NCBI GenBank assembly: GCA_934098455.1
Contig: CAKOOU010000004.1
Span: forward strand, 1 to 49,733
Reading direction: 5' to 3'
Source of the DNA: an uncultured Bacilli bacterium
Lineage (GTDB): Bacteria; Bacillota_I; Bacilli_A; RF39; UBA660
Length of the DNA: 49,733 nucleotides
Both the position numbers and the translations under genes were made by a program. Position 1 is the first letter of the stretch, and the number at the start of each line of letters is the position of its first letter. Positions 23,412 to 32,352 of the stretch are shown here, piece after piece. The notes under the pieces were generated by a model. That model did not search any database and was not told the origin of the DNA. It saw only the letters and a list, made by a program, of their open reading frames with translations.

Positions 23412-24634
23412 TTTCTATATTTATTATCAAATTGTTTGTTTTTCATATATAATACTTTTGGTGTAAATTCATTTCTTTCTGTTAAAAGTATGTATCTTTC
23501 TTCTAAAGTTTCTTTACTAGGTATTAAAATATTTGAATTTTCTATTATTAGACTTTTTAGTCCTATTGAATTTAAGAATTCTACTTTTTCTCTTATATTT
23601 TCTATGTTATATCCAAATAATTGTGGAGTTTTCTTCAATATATTAATTGTTTCTTTTTTATTAAATTCTAGATCCATAATATTAATTATTTTATTATAAA
23701 TGTTATCTGTACTATAACCAAATATACTTGGTAGAATTAATGTCATATCTTTTATATCTTTAATTTCAAAACCTAATTTTATAAATGTATTTATTTTTTC
23801 ATCTAGATTATTTGAATTCAAACCCATAATCTGTGGAAATCTCGTTAAAAGTTTAAAAAATTCATCTTTTGTATAACCTTTTTTTATAAAGTATGATTTT
23901 TTTGTCTCAAATGAATTTATATTTAAGCATAATATGTTTGGATTACTTTTAATTATTTTTAATACTGTGTTAATATCTAAGTGTTTATTAAAATATTTTA
24001 TCATTTTTAAAATAGATTCTTTATCCTTCAAAACAATTATAGCACTTCTTTGTATCATATATGATATATCGTCAATTGAATAGCCAATTTCATTTAGAAA
24101 TTTTATTTTATTATCTAAAGTTTGTACTCTGTATCCTAATATTTCTGGTGAACTCGCAATTATTTTAAGTGAATTTATTTTGGATATGTTATAGTTGTTT
24201 AAAAATTTTAATAAATTTTGTATTTTATTTTTTGTAGTACCATATATTTTAGGATATTTTTTTATTAATTTATTTATTTGAGATTTTGTAAATCCTATTT
24301 CAATAAGTTCATCTACTTTGTTATCGTATGTTTTATTGTTATAAGAAATTATAGATGGATTGTTAGTAAATGCCCTTTTTATTTGCTCTTTTGTATAACC
24401 CATAGTTTCTAAATATAGTAGCTTAGATGATATTACTTCTGTTTTATAACTATATAAATTAGGAAAATAAGAAGTCATTTTTATTATTTTATCTTTTGGT
24501 ATGTTCATATCTTCTAGGAATTCATTTATTTCTTTAACCTTTTTTATATTTATATTTTTTAAATTTTTGTTATTTAATATTTTATCTATTTCTGTTTTTT
24601 TATAGCCATATTCTTTTAAATAATTTTCTACCAT
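23408..24634 (-). CDS. mTERF-like helical repeat protein
   Basis: 408 residues, built of about nine repeats of roughly 36 residues in the mTERF style: a short helix ending in a P-x-I/L-x-G/S motif followed by K-x-x-F/L-L-x-x-x-G-Y/F-x-x-x-x-I. Examples are NNPSIISYN, KYPKIYGTT, SSPEILGYR, SNPNILCLN, RFPQIMGLN and KTPQLFGYN. mTERF proteins are nucleic-acid-binding solenoids known mainly from mitochondria and chloroplasts, where they affect transcription and ribosome biogenesis. There is no signal or membrane segment. The gene is 9 bp downstream of a Clp-type AAA+ gene and ends at a terminator. The repeat class is visible by eye; the function in a bacterium is open. Confidence 0.75.
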   Translation of the reverse strand: MVENYLKEYGYKKTEIDKILNNKNLKNINIKKVKEINEFLEDMNIPKDKIIKMTSYFPNLYSYKTEVISSKLLYLETMGYTKEQIKRAFTNNPSIISYNNKTYDNKVDELIEIGFTKSQINKLIKKYPKIYGTTKNKIQNLLKFLNNYNISKINSLKIIASSPEILGYRVQTLDNKIKFLNEIGYSIDDISYMIQRSAIIVLKDKESILKMIKYFNKHLDINTVLKIIKSNPNILCLNINSFETKKSYFIKKGYTKDEFFKLLTRFPQIMGLNSNNLDEKINTFIKLGFEIKDIKDMTLILPSIFGYSTDNIYNKIINIMDLEFNKKETINILKKTPQLFGYNIENIREKVEFLNSIGLKSLIIENSNILIPSKETLEERYILLTERNEFTPKVLYMKNKQFDNKYRK

Positions 24635-24643
24635 AGATTACCT

Positions 24644-25672
24644 CTAATTTGTATCTGTTAAATCAACGTTTTCTGCATCAAGCATATCTTTGAAATCTGT
24701 TTTAAATTTTTCTATATCTTTCTTTAATGCATCTGGATATATATTATTTGCATTTACTATTGCTTTATAGATATGTTTCATTTTTACTTCTTTGCTATTT
24801 TCAAATACAGCATAACTAAAAGCACTTGATATTATTGTTAAACAGATATCTGGGTATCTATTTGATATTTCATATATTCTTTTATATTCACTAGTCATGT
24901 TTACTATGAATTTAAATATTCTTTCTTTTTGAAAATCAGTGTAGTTTAATTTTACTCCTAAAAGTTTTTCAAATTTTGGATATGTTCCCATAAGTATTTT
25001 AACAACTGTTTCTGCATCGGCTTCTTCAATATCTATTTTTATGAATCTTCTTACGAATGCTCTATCTCTTAAAATATATGCTTCATATTCTTCTGTTGTT
25101 GTTGCACCTATCATTTTTATTGTTCCTCTATCTAGTGCTGGTTTTAACATATTTGCAAAATCTATATTATTATTTGATGTTGCTTTATTAACTAGTAAAT
25201 GTACTTCATCAATAAAAAGAATTGTGTTTGTGCTTTTTTTTAATTCTTGAATAAGTAATTCCAACCTATTTTCTGATTGTGTTCCACTTACACTATTTCC
25301 TAATAATGAAGTTATATTTATTTTAATTATTTTCCAATTTTTAAGTGCATCTGGTACATCACCTTTTTGAATTCTGTATCCTAATCCTTCTACTAAAGCA
25401 GTTTTACCTATTCCAGGTTTACCAACTAATAATGCACCCTTATCTGGAGTTATTAAAGTTAAAATCATTTTATTAATTTCATCTTCTCTTCCAATAGCAG
25501 GATTTGTTATATATGTTTTAGCAGTTAAATCTTCTCCATAATTTTTTATTATACTAAAATTATTTTCGTTATTAGTTTCATTACTATTTTCATTTTTATC
25601 AACTACTAATTCTTCTAATAACTCATTATTGTTATCATTTATATTTAAAACTTCTATATCTTCATTATTCAT
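24644..25672 (-). CDS. single-module Clp/ClpB-D1-like AAA+ ATPase
   Basis: 342 residues. The first 40 are an Asn/Glu-rich linker. YGEDLTAKTY...NPAIGRE (45-62) matches the entry to a ClpA/B first AAA module. Walker A GKPGIGKTA (84-92), Walker B ILFIDEVH (151-158), sensor-1 region MIGATTTEEY (187-196) and the Arg finger segment RDRAFVRRF follow, then a helical lid. There is no N-domain, middle domain, second AAA module or ClpP-binding loop. It is therefore a stand-alone D1 module rather than a ClpB/ClpC chaperone. It is co-transcribed with the mTERF-like gene (9-bp gap), which suggests a joint function. Substrate unknown. Confidence 0.85.
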   Translation of the reverse strand: MNNEDIEVLNINDNNNELLEELVVDKNENSNETNNENNFSIIKNYGEDLTAKTYITNPAIGREDEINKMILTLITPDKGALLVGKPGIGKTALVEGLGYRIQKGDVPDALKNWKIIKINITSLLGNSVSGTQSENRLELLIQELKKSTNTILFIDEVHLLVNKATSNNNIDFANMLKPALDRGTIKMIGATTTEEYEAYILRDRAFVRRFIKIDIEEADAETVVKILMGTYPKFEKLLGVKLNYTDFQKERIFKFIVNMTSEYKRIYEISNRYPDICLTIISSAFSYAVFENSKEVKMKHIYKAIVNANNIYPDALKKDIEKFKTDFKDMLDAENVDLTDTN

Positions 25673-25733
25673 AAATAAGTCACTTCCTGTATATGATTAT
25701 AACATAAAAGGTATATTTTAATAAATAGAAAGT

Positions 25734-26222
25734 GTGAAAAAAATGATTACAGAAATTATTGGTTTAGTATTTTCAATGATAGTTGGAACTCTTGGGCATT
25801 TTTTGTATGAATGGTCTTATTATAATAAATTTATTGGATTTTGGTTTTCTAAGGGAGAAAGTACTTGGGAACATATGAAACTTGGTATTACTCCAATTAT
25901 TTTGTGGATGATTTTTGAGTTTTTTACATTTAATTTTACTAATTTGTTTTTTGCAAAATTTTTAAGTATTATAACTTTTTCCGTATGCTTAATTATTTTG
26001 TATTATGGATATAAGTTAATTATTAAAAAAAATATCTTATTTTTAGATATTTTAATATTTTATATAAGTTTATGGTTGTCAAGTATTGTTAGTGTAGATA
26101 TTATGGTTAAGAATCTTGGTTTCTTTTTAAACTTAATTGGATTTGTAGGAATTTTATTTGTTATTTATTTATATTTTAAATTTGATAAAAATACTCCTAA
26201 TTGGTTTATATTTAAAGATTAG
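25734..26222 (+). CDS. DUF6512-like integral membrane protein
   Basis: 162 residues with about five hydrophobic helices. The conserved-looking GTLGHFLYEWS and SKGESTWEHMKLGITPIILW blocks match the DUF6512 type as I remember it. It starts at GTG 25734 or ATG 25743; no strong ribosome-binding site decides between them. It is transcribed away from the Clp-like gene and its end meets the YitT gene, with the two stops overlapping by 4 bp. Function unknown. Confidence 0.65.
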   Translation: MKKMITEIIGLVFSMIVGTLGHFLYEWSYYNKFIGFWFSKGESTWEHMKLGITPIILWMIFEFFTFNFTNLFFAKFLSIITFSVCLIILYYGYKLIIKKNILFLDILIFYISLWLSSIVSVDIMVKNLGFFLNLIGFVGILFVIYLYFKFDKNTPNWFIFKD

Positions 26223-27118
26223 TTTATTAATCTTTTTTTAGTCCCACCTAATACTTCATAACAATCGTGTGTTATAAAAAATGCTCTTGGATCTATATCT
26301 AATATTAAATTTTTAAATCTATAATATTCTCTACTTGTTACCACACACATAATTGTTTTTCTTTTCTTTTTGTCTGTTCCACCATTAGAATTTAATAAAC
26401 TATATCCTATATTAAACTCACTTTTTAAAAACTCTTCTATATATTCTGTATTTTTAGTTTTTATTATACATAATTTTGAATCACTATTACCTAATATTAT
26501 GAAGTCTATTATTGAATTACTTATTATAAGTGTAAATATTGCATATATAGTTTTAGGAATACCAAATACAAATGATGCAGTAAATATTATGATTATATTT
26601 ATATAATTTCCTGCTTGTCCTACAGATGTTTTTGCGTATTTACATATTATTTGATTGATTATGTCTCCTCCACCAGTTGAATATCCTACTTTATATATTA
26701 TTCCTATCGGGATACTATATGTTATGCAAGCAACTAAGCATGTAAATAGATAACTACTAAATTGTATATTTATTTTATCTGTAATTGGTTCTAGTATAGA
26801 TACAGTTAATGGAAATACTATTGCACATACTAAATTTTTCTTAGTTTCTTTTATTCCTAGTAAAAAATAACTTAATATAATTAAAATTGCTGTTACAATC
26901 AATAAAAATGTTCCAGTATTCATTCCAGTTAATTTTTTTACTACTATTGCTAAACCGCTCATTCCTGTCATTACTATAGTATTTTTAACAAATAAAACAT
27001 TATAAGAAAAAGCTACTAGTATGATACATATAATATATACTATTATTCTAAATAATTTATTTTTTTTGTTTACTGTTTCTAATATATTTCTTTTGTTAAA
27101 TAGGTTTAATATATTCAT
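26219..27118 (-). CDS. YitT/DUF161-DUF2179 family membrane protein
   Basis: 299 residues. About five to six transmembrane helices occupy residues 25-205, including the family's AFSYNVLFVKNTIVMTGMSGLA, YKVGYSTGGGDIINQI and FGIPKTIYAIFTLIIS blocks. A cytoplasmic DUF2179 domain of about 80 residues follows (IIKTKNTEYIEEFL, then TIMCVVTSREYYRFKNLILDIDPRAFFITHDCYEVLG). These proteins are abundant in Bacillota; the substrate is not established. It is downstream of the histidine-kinase-like gene. A second, more divergent paralogue lies at 47536-48378. Confidence 0.9.
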   Translation of the reverse strand: MNILNLFNKRNILETVNKKNKLFRIIVYIICIILVAFSYNVLFVKNTIVMTGMSGLAIVVKKLTGMNTGTFLLIVTAILIILSYFLLGIKETKKNLVCAIVFPLTVSILEPITDKINIQFSSYLFTCLVACITYSIPIGIIYKVGYSTGGGDIINQIICKYAKTSVGQAGNYINIIIIFTASFVFGIPKTIYAIFTLIISNSIIDFIILGNSDSKLCIIKTKNTEYIEEFLKSEFNIGYSLLNSNGGTDKKKRKTIMCVVTSREYYRFKNLILDIDPRAFFITHDCYEVLGGTKKRLIN

Positions 27119-27182
27119 TTTACATTCACCCTATTATAAGTTTATAGTATAAGATTTATTTTTGCAAGAAAAAAAGAATAAT

Positions 27183-28970
27183 TTATAAATATTTATTTAT
27201 TATTCTTTCTATCTCTGTTTTATAATTTCTTTTTATTATATAATCTTTAAATTTATAATCTTTTATATAATGTTCTTTTATAAATTCTTTATTTATTCCT
27301 ATCATTATTATTACTTTTGTTTTAAAGTTTTCTTCTTTATTTAATTCTTCCATTATTGTTACTGCATTATATGGATTCATTTCATCATCTATTATTATTA
27401 AATCATATTTTATATTATTTCTTATTTTATTTAGTATGTCTTTTCCATACATACTTTTATCTACATTTATATTATATTTTTTTATTTCTTTTGCATATTT
27501 ATTTAGTTCTTCATAATTATCATCTATTAATAATACATTCTTTTCTGTTCCTATATATTTTATATAATTATTTAATTCTTTATTATGTTTTATTTCTTCT
27601 GTTTCATATATTCTTTGATCTAGTACTATACTTACTTTTGTTCCTAGTTTATTACTGTCTATAAATATACTTCCTCCTAATATATTTATTAGTTTTTTTA
27701 CACTATTTAACTCTAACTCTATTTCATTACTTTCTGTATATGTTTCTTCATCATTTAATACTTTATTTATTTTATCTATGTCTATTCCACATCCTGTATC
27801 ATTTATATTTATTATTAGTCTACATACATCATATTGTATAAAATGATTTATATTAAATTCTATATTTCCTTGTTTTGTATATTTTATTGAGTTAGATAAT
27901 ATGCTATATAATATTTGTTTTAATTTTATATTATCTCCATATAGTAATGGTATATCTTTATCTATTTTAGTATTTAATTTAACTTCTTTATTTATTTTAT
28001 TTTTTATCATTAGTATTAATTCTTTGTATAAATTGTTGATGTCGTAAGTATCATTAAATACTTTTATTTTGTTGTAATCTATATCATTTATGTTTAGTAC
28101 ATTATTTATAATAAATCTTACTCTATTAGCATCATCATTTATTAATTTACTATTATTTTTTAATTCTATTACTTTTTTCATATTTAACATATCTTTAGAA
28201 GTATTACAAATATTTTCTACAGGTAGTTTAACATCTTGAGTTAGTTTAAATAATAGGTTTGATTTTTCTTCGTTACTGTGTTGTAATAGATTTTTGTTTA
28301 CTGCTAATTCTTCTAATAGTTTCATGTCTGGGTTTTCTATTGTGAAGTACATTACAAAAAGTACAAATGATTCAATTGTAGTTATTAAAGTTAATGATGG
28401 TATTATTTTTTGAATTATAGCTACCATCGTTAATCCTACAATTAATATAATCAATGGTAAATAATTAATAAAATTAAATGATTTTCTATATTTTAATAAA
28501 GTTAGAATTGCTAAAACAATTATAATAAACGATATAAAGTATACGAAATTTACTGATAATCCGTATGAAAAATAATTTATAGTATTAATATTTATAGACG
28601 TTTTGAAAATTATTGCAAAACAAGTTAAAAGAAAGATAATTAATATTGTTTTGATTTTTTTACTATATAATTTGTATTTTTTATCACCTATTGCAATACT
28701 TAAAATATATAAATAAAATATGAAACAAAATGAAATTAGATAACATAAGTACATTTTGTTAAACAATAAATTATAATTGTCATTTGCACCATATAGCATT
28801 CCTCTATAAATACAGGATAATTCTAGTATAAGACCAACTATATTCAATTTTAGCATATTTTTAAAAATATTAAATTTTACAATATCTATGTGACTTTTTA
28901 CTAAAACTATAATATTCAAAAATAATATATACAATAAACTCAATATTATAAAATATGCACTATTATTCAT
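27183..28970 (-). CDS. hybrid histidine-kinase-like protein lacking the phosphoacceptor His
   Basis: 595 residues. Seven hydrophobic helices fill residues 5-210. The dimerisation helix reads LFKLTQDVKLPVENI, where the normal S-H-E-L-R-T-P is T-Q-D-V-K-L-P, so the phosphoacceptor His is Gln245. The HATPase domain keeps the N box (LKQILYSILSNSIKYTKQG) and the G1 box (DTGCGID), though the G2 region is weak. The C-terminal receiver domain (about 475-590) has LLIDDN, a possible phosphoacceptor Asp in IIIDDEM and a Lys near the end. Without His it cannot autophosphorylate in the normal way. It may be a regulator, a pseudo-kinase or a decaying gene; the frame is intact, favouring a kept function. 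Confidence 0.8.
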   Translation of the reverse strand: MNNSAYFIILSLLYILFLNIIVLVKSHIDIVKFNIFKNMLKLNIVGLILELSCIYRGMLYGANDNYNLLFNKMYLCYLISFCFIFYLYILSIAIGDKKYKLYSKKIKTILIIFLLTCFAIIFKTSININTINYFSYGLSVNFVYFISFIIIVLAILTLLKYRKSFNFINYLPLIILIVGLTMVAIIQKIIPSLTLITTIESFVLFVMYFTIENPDMKLLEELAVNKNLLQHSNEEKSNLLFKLTQDVKLPVENICNTSKDMLNMKKVIELKNNSKLINDDANRVRFIINNVLNINDIDYNKIKVFNDTYDINNLYKELILMIKNKINKEVKLNTKIDKDIPLLYGDNIKLKQILYSILSNSIKYTKQGNIEFNINHFIQYDVCRLIININDTGCGIDIDKINKVLNDEETYTESNEIELELNSVKKLINILGGSIFIDSNKLGTKVSIVLDQRIYETEEIKHNKELNNYIKYIGTEKNVLLIDDNYEELNKYAKEIKKYNINVDKSMYGKDILNKIRNNIKYDLIIIDDEMNPYNAVTIMEELNKEENFKTKVIIMIGINKEFIKEHYIKDYKFKDYIIKRNYKTEIERIINKYL

Positions 28971-29046
28971 CTAACCAACACCTTACTGTAACATTATATC
29001 ATTATTTTTTATCAAGATAAAGTTATCAATTTTATTTTTTTATTCT

Positions 29047-30939
29047 CTATTTATAAATTTTTATTGCATTTACACACTTGTCTGTTATTCCTTCATCTAT
29101 TAATGATTTAAAACTTCTTTTTAAAGTAGGAGTAATTGGGAAAGATTCTTCATTATTTCTTATTCTAAAATATAAATTATTTAAAATATCAATACCAAAT
29201 TTTTTTACACATCTTTTACATATACTACTTAATATTTCTTTTTCATTGAAATTATTATACATTTGAAATTCTATATGAGCTACATATACTTTATTGTTTT
29301 CGTATGGAACATTTACAACTTCGCATGACATGATTCTTTTTGTATCTTTTAATATTTCGTCTGCTATTAAATAATTTGGTATTTCATTATCATCGTTATT
29401 GATACGTCCTTTAACACTTATATTTCCAAACTTATCAATAAAACCATAAGTATTTAAGTTAGCCCACTCTTTTCCGTAGGCATCTTTTATGTAAAAACTT
29501 TTGTTAGCTTCTTCGTTATTTACGTAACCATGCATAGTACAAGGTGAATTTGCAACTAAGTTTCCCGGTTCTAAATAATTTGCATAAGTTCCATCTTTTC
29601 TTAAACATTGTATTTTTACCATACCATATGTACTCATTCCGACTGGTCCATTATAACCTAATCTACTAAAACTTTTACTTTGTATAGAACGATACATTTT
29701 AACAAAAATTCCTCCATGTTCTGAATCGCCACCAGCTATACTCATACAAACTACAGACATTGGTGTGTGAGTTAGACTTACACCTGATTTTAATTTTCTA
29801 AACCATTTATTTAGAATTCTTTCTTCTGTTCCATCTAACGGTTCTCCAATACACATTGGTGCTATTAAATATGGAAATTTTATCTTTTTATATTTTTCTT
29901 CTTTCATTTGTTTTTTCATAACATATAACCATACTGACCTTGATGTTAAAACTATTGCAGGCTTATTCATTAATATTGACTCTAAAACAAAATCTTTATC
30001 ATTTATTGGTTCTAGAGCTACATTTGCACTTTGCATAAAAACATCTGAAATTGCACTCATAAAATCTGTATCACTCATTGTTCTTACTAGTGCTAACATA
30101 GTTAAATTTTTCATAGAAGGAATTTTTGATATTTCTGAATCATGGTATCTTCCCATAGTAATATAACTTCTTACTTTATGAACTAAGCCTTTAGGTTTAT
30201 TCGAACTAGTTGAACCACTTGTATAAGTTATAGTAAAATCATCATCTAATCCTGTTTTTTCAAATACAGTATCTTCGTATTTTTTTCCATTTTTTAAGAA
30301 CTCATCAATGCTTATAACTTTTTCTATCCTTTGTATTGCATTATTAATTTTATTTTCATCAACTTTGTAATATTGGTCTGTTATATCTTTAAAATGATTT
30401 TTGCCGATTGAAAACTCTAGAGGAATTAAAATGACAAGTTTATTTTTTATTTCACAAAGTGTATAACTAAATTCTTCAATATTTTTTTCACTTACAAATA
30501 TTAAATTTGAACTTGCATTATTAATAATTTGTTTTAAATATTCCTTATCCATATCTGATGATAAAAGATTTACTTTTGCGCCAACTATGCTAGTGGCTCC
30601 CATAATGAACGGAAACTCTGGCGTATTTTCTAAACAGCATATAAATTCATCGCCTTTTTTTATTCCATAAGATTTTAATGACTTTGCATATTTATATGAG
30701 TTCAAGAAAAAATCTTCATATGTAAATGTATTTCCTCTATATTTAATTGCTACACTATCTAAACGCTCTTTATTTCTTTCCCATATTTCTTTTATCCAAG
30801 GATAGTTATGATTTGAATCGATTTCATTTAATATTTTTCTATTCTTCTTATCATAAGTAAATGTGTTATAAAAATAATGATTTTTATCACTTTTAATATT
30901 TTCTATTACTTTTATAAAATCTTTTAAACTAAAATCCAT
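29047..30939 (-). CDS. AMP-forming acyl/aryl-CoA synthetase-like adenylating enzyme
   Basis: 630 residues of the ANL superfamily. The core A3 motif YTSGSTSSNKPKGLVH is complete (about residues 237-252); later blocks are LTHTPMSVV, GYNGPVGMSTYGMVKIQ, NVKGR-like ISVKGRINNDD and a C-terminal ITPTLKRSFKSL where the usual catalytic Lys region lies. It would adenylate a carboxylate with ATP and transfer it to CoA or a carrier. The acid cannot be read from sequence. It is just upstream of the kinase-like gene with a 76-bp gap, so co-transcription is possible. Confidence 0.82.
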   Translation of the reverse strand: MDFSLKDFIKVIENIKSDKNHYFYNTFTYDKKNRKILNEIDSNHNYPWIKEIWERNKERLDSVAIKYRGNTFTYEDFFLNSYKYAKSLKSYGIKKGDEFICCLENTPEFPFIMGATSIVGAKVNLLSSDMDKEYLKQIINNASSNLIFVSEKNIEEFSYTLCEIKNKLVILIPLEFSIGKNHFKDITDQYYKVDENKINNAIQRIEKVISIDEFLKNGKKYEDTVFEKTGLDDDFTITYTSGSTSSNKPKGLVHKVRSYITMGRYHDSEISKIPSMKNLTMLALVRTMSDTDFMSAISDVFMQSANVALEPINDKDFVLESILMNKPAIVLTSRSVWLYVMKKQMKEEKYKKIKFPYLIAPMCIGEPLDGTEERILNKWFRKLKSGVSLTHTPMSVVCMSIAGGDSEHGGIFVKMYRSIQSKSFSRLGYNGPVGMSTYGMVKIQCLRKDGTYANYLEPGNLVANSPCTMHGYVNNEEANKSFYIKDAYGKEWANLNTYGFIDKFGNISVKGRINNDDNEIPNYLIADEILKDTKRIMSCEVVNVPYENNKVYVAHIEFQMYNNFNEKEILSSICKRCVKKFGIDILNNLYFRIRNNEESFPITPTLKRSFKSLIDEGITDKCVNAIKIYK

Positions 30940-31041
30940 ACATATTTCCCCTTATTTCCTACATATATTATACCAAAGAAAAATTATTTCTTAAATAATG
31001 TCTGAAAGTGGTGTTTTTATGTTTAAAATATATTAGAACAT

Positions 31042-31064
31042 AAAAAAACTCAAATTTGAGTTTG
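31042..31064 (-). terminator. intrinsic terminator after tuf
   Basis: Self-complementary AAACTCAAATTTGAGTTT followed by TTTTA on the minus strand, just after the tuf stop. Confidence 0.85.
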
Positions 31065-31072
31065 AGTTTTAA

Positions 31073-32242
31073 TTATTCAATGATTTCTGAAACAGTACCT
31101 GCTCCAACAGTACGTCCACCTTCACGGATAGAGAATTTTGTACCGTTTTCTAGAGCAACTGTACTAATTAAATCTACAGTCATATCTACATTGTCTCCTG
31201 GCATAACCATTTCAACACCTGCAGGTAATTCTACAACTCCAGTAACGTCAGTAGTTCTGAAATAGAATTGAGGTCTGTAGTTTGAGAAGAATGGAGTATG
31301 ACGTCCGCCTTCTTCTTTGCTTAGTACGTATACAGTAGCTTTGAATTTGTGATGAGGTGTAACGCTTCCTGGTTTACATAAAACTTGTCCACGTTCAACT
31401 TGATCACGAGAAATACCACGTAATAATACACCAGCATTATCTCCAGCTTCAGCGTAATCTAATGATTTTCTGAACATTTCAATTCCTGTTACAACAGTCT
31501 TTTGAGTATCTCTTAAACCAACGATTTCAACTTCGTCATTTAATTTTAATTGTCCACGTTCAACACGTCCTGTAACAACAGTACCACGTCCTGAAATTGT
31601 GAATACGTCTTCAATACTCATTAAGAATGGTTTATCAGTATCTCTAACTGGATCTGGGATATAAGTATCAACAGCATCCATTAAATCTCTGATTGATTGT
31701 TCTGCAGCAGCATCTCCTTCAAGAGCTTTTAATGCAGATCCTTTAATTATAGGACATTCTGAATCAAATCCATATTCTCCTAATAATTCTCTGATTTCCA
31801 TTTCTACTAATTCTAATAGTTCTGGGTCATCAACTTGGTCACATTTGTTCATGTAAACAACGATTTTTGGAACTCCAACTTGACGAGCAAGTAAGATATG
31901 TTCTCTAGTTTGAGGCATAGGACCATCTGCAGCTGAAACAACTAAGATAGCTCCATCCATTTGTGCAGCACCTGTGATCATGTTTTTAACATAGTCAGCA
32001 TGTCCTGGACAATCTACGTGAGCATAATGACGTTTTGCAGTTTCATACTCAACGTGAGCAGTATTAATTGTAATACCTCTTTCTCTTTCTTCTGGAGCGC
32101 TATCGATAGCACTATAATCCATGAAGTTTTTACTAAATAATTTTGAAATAGCAGCAGTTAAAGTTGTTTTACCATGGTCAACGTGTCCAATAGTACCAAT
32201 ATTAACATGTGGCTTACTTCTATCATATTTTTCTCTTGCCAT
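31073..32242 (-). CDS. tuf: elongation factor Tu
   Basis: 389 residues, the normal EF-Tu length. G1 is GHVDHGKTT, G2 RGITIN, G3 DCPGH, G4 NKCD and G5 SALKA, followed by domains II and III ending in GGRTVGAGTVSEI. It delivers aminoacyl-tRNA to the ribosome with GTP. It closes the str operon and also has its own promoter upstream. Codon use is more regular than in neighbours, as expected for a highly expressed gene. Confidence 0.99.
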   Translation of the reverse strand: MAREKYDRSKPHVNIGTIGHVDHGKTTLTAAISKLFSKNFMDYSAIDSAPEERERGITINTAHVEYETAKRHYAHVDCPGHADYVKNMITGAAQMDGAILVVSAADGPMPQTREHILLARQVGVPKIVVYMNKCDQVDDPELLELVEMEIRELLGEYGFDSECPIIKGSALKALEGDAAAEQSIRDLMDAVDTYIPDPVRDTDKPFLMSIEDVFTISGRGTVVTGRVERGQLKLNDEVEIVGLRDTQKTVVTGIEMFRKSLDYAEAGDNAGVLLRGISRDQVERGQVLCKPGSVTPHHKFKATVYVLSKEEGGRHTPFFSNYRPQFYFRTTDVTGVVELPAGVEMVMPGDNVDMTVDLISTVALENGTKFSIREGGRTVGAGTVSEIIE

Positions 32243-32282
32243 AATTTTTTTCCTTCCTTTTTAATAAATTATTACATAATAT

Positions 32283-32311
32283 ATTTTATCTAATTCTTGA
32301 ATATAATTCAA
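32283..32311 (-). promoter_or_regulatory. internal promoter for tuf
   Basis: Minus strand TTGAAT (32306-32311), 17-bp spacer and TAAAAT (32283-32288), about 40 bp before the tuf start codon, in the gap after fusA. Confidence 0.55.
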
Positions 32312-32352
32312 GTATTATTTGAGTTTATATACACTTTTTTGTGTATTTTAGA

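Noticed and set aside
27356..27664. Leu/His-rich plus-strand frame opposite the histidine-kinase-like gene
   Set aside because: An artefact of AT-rich codons of the real gene read backwards; no start site or motif.
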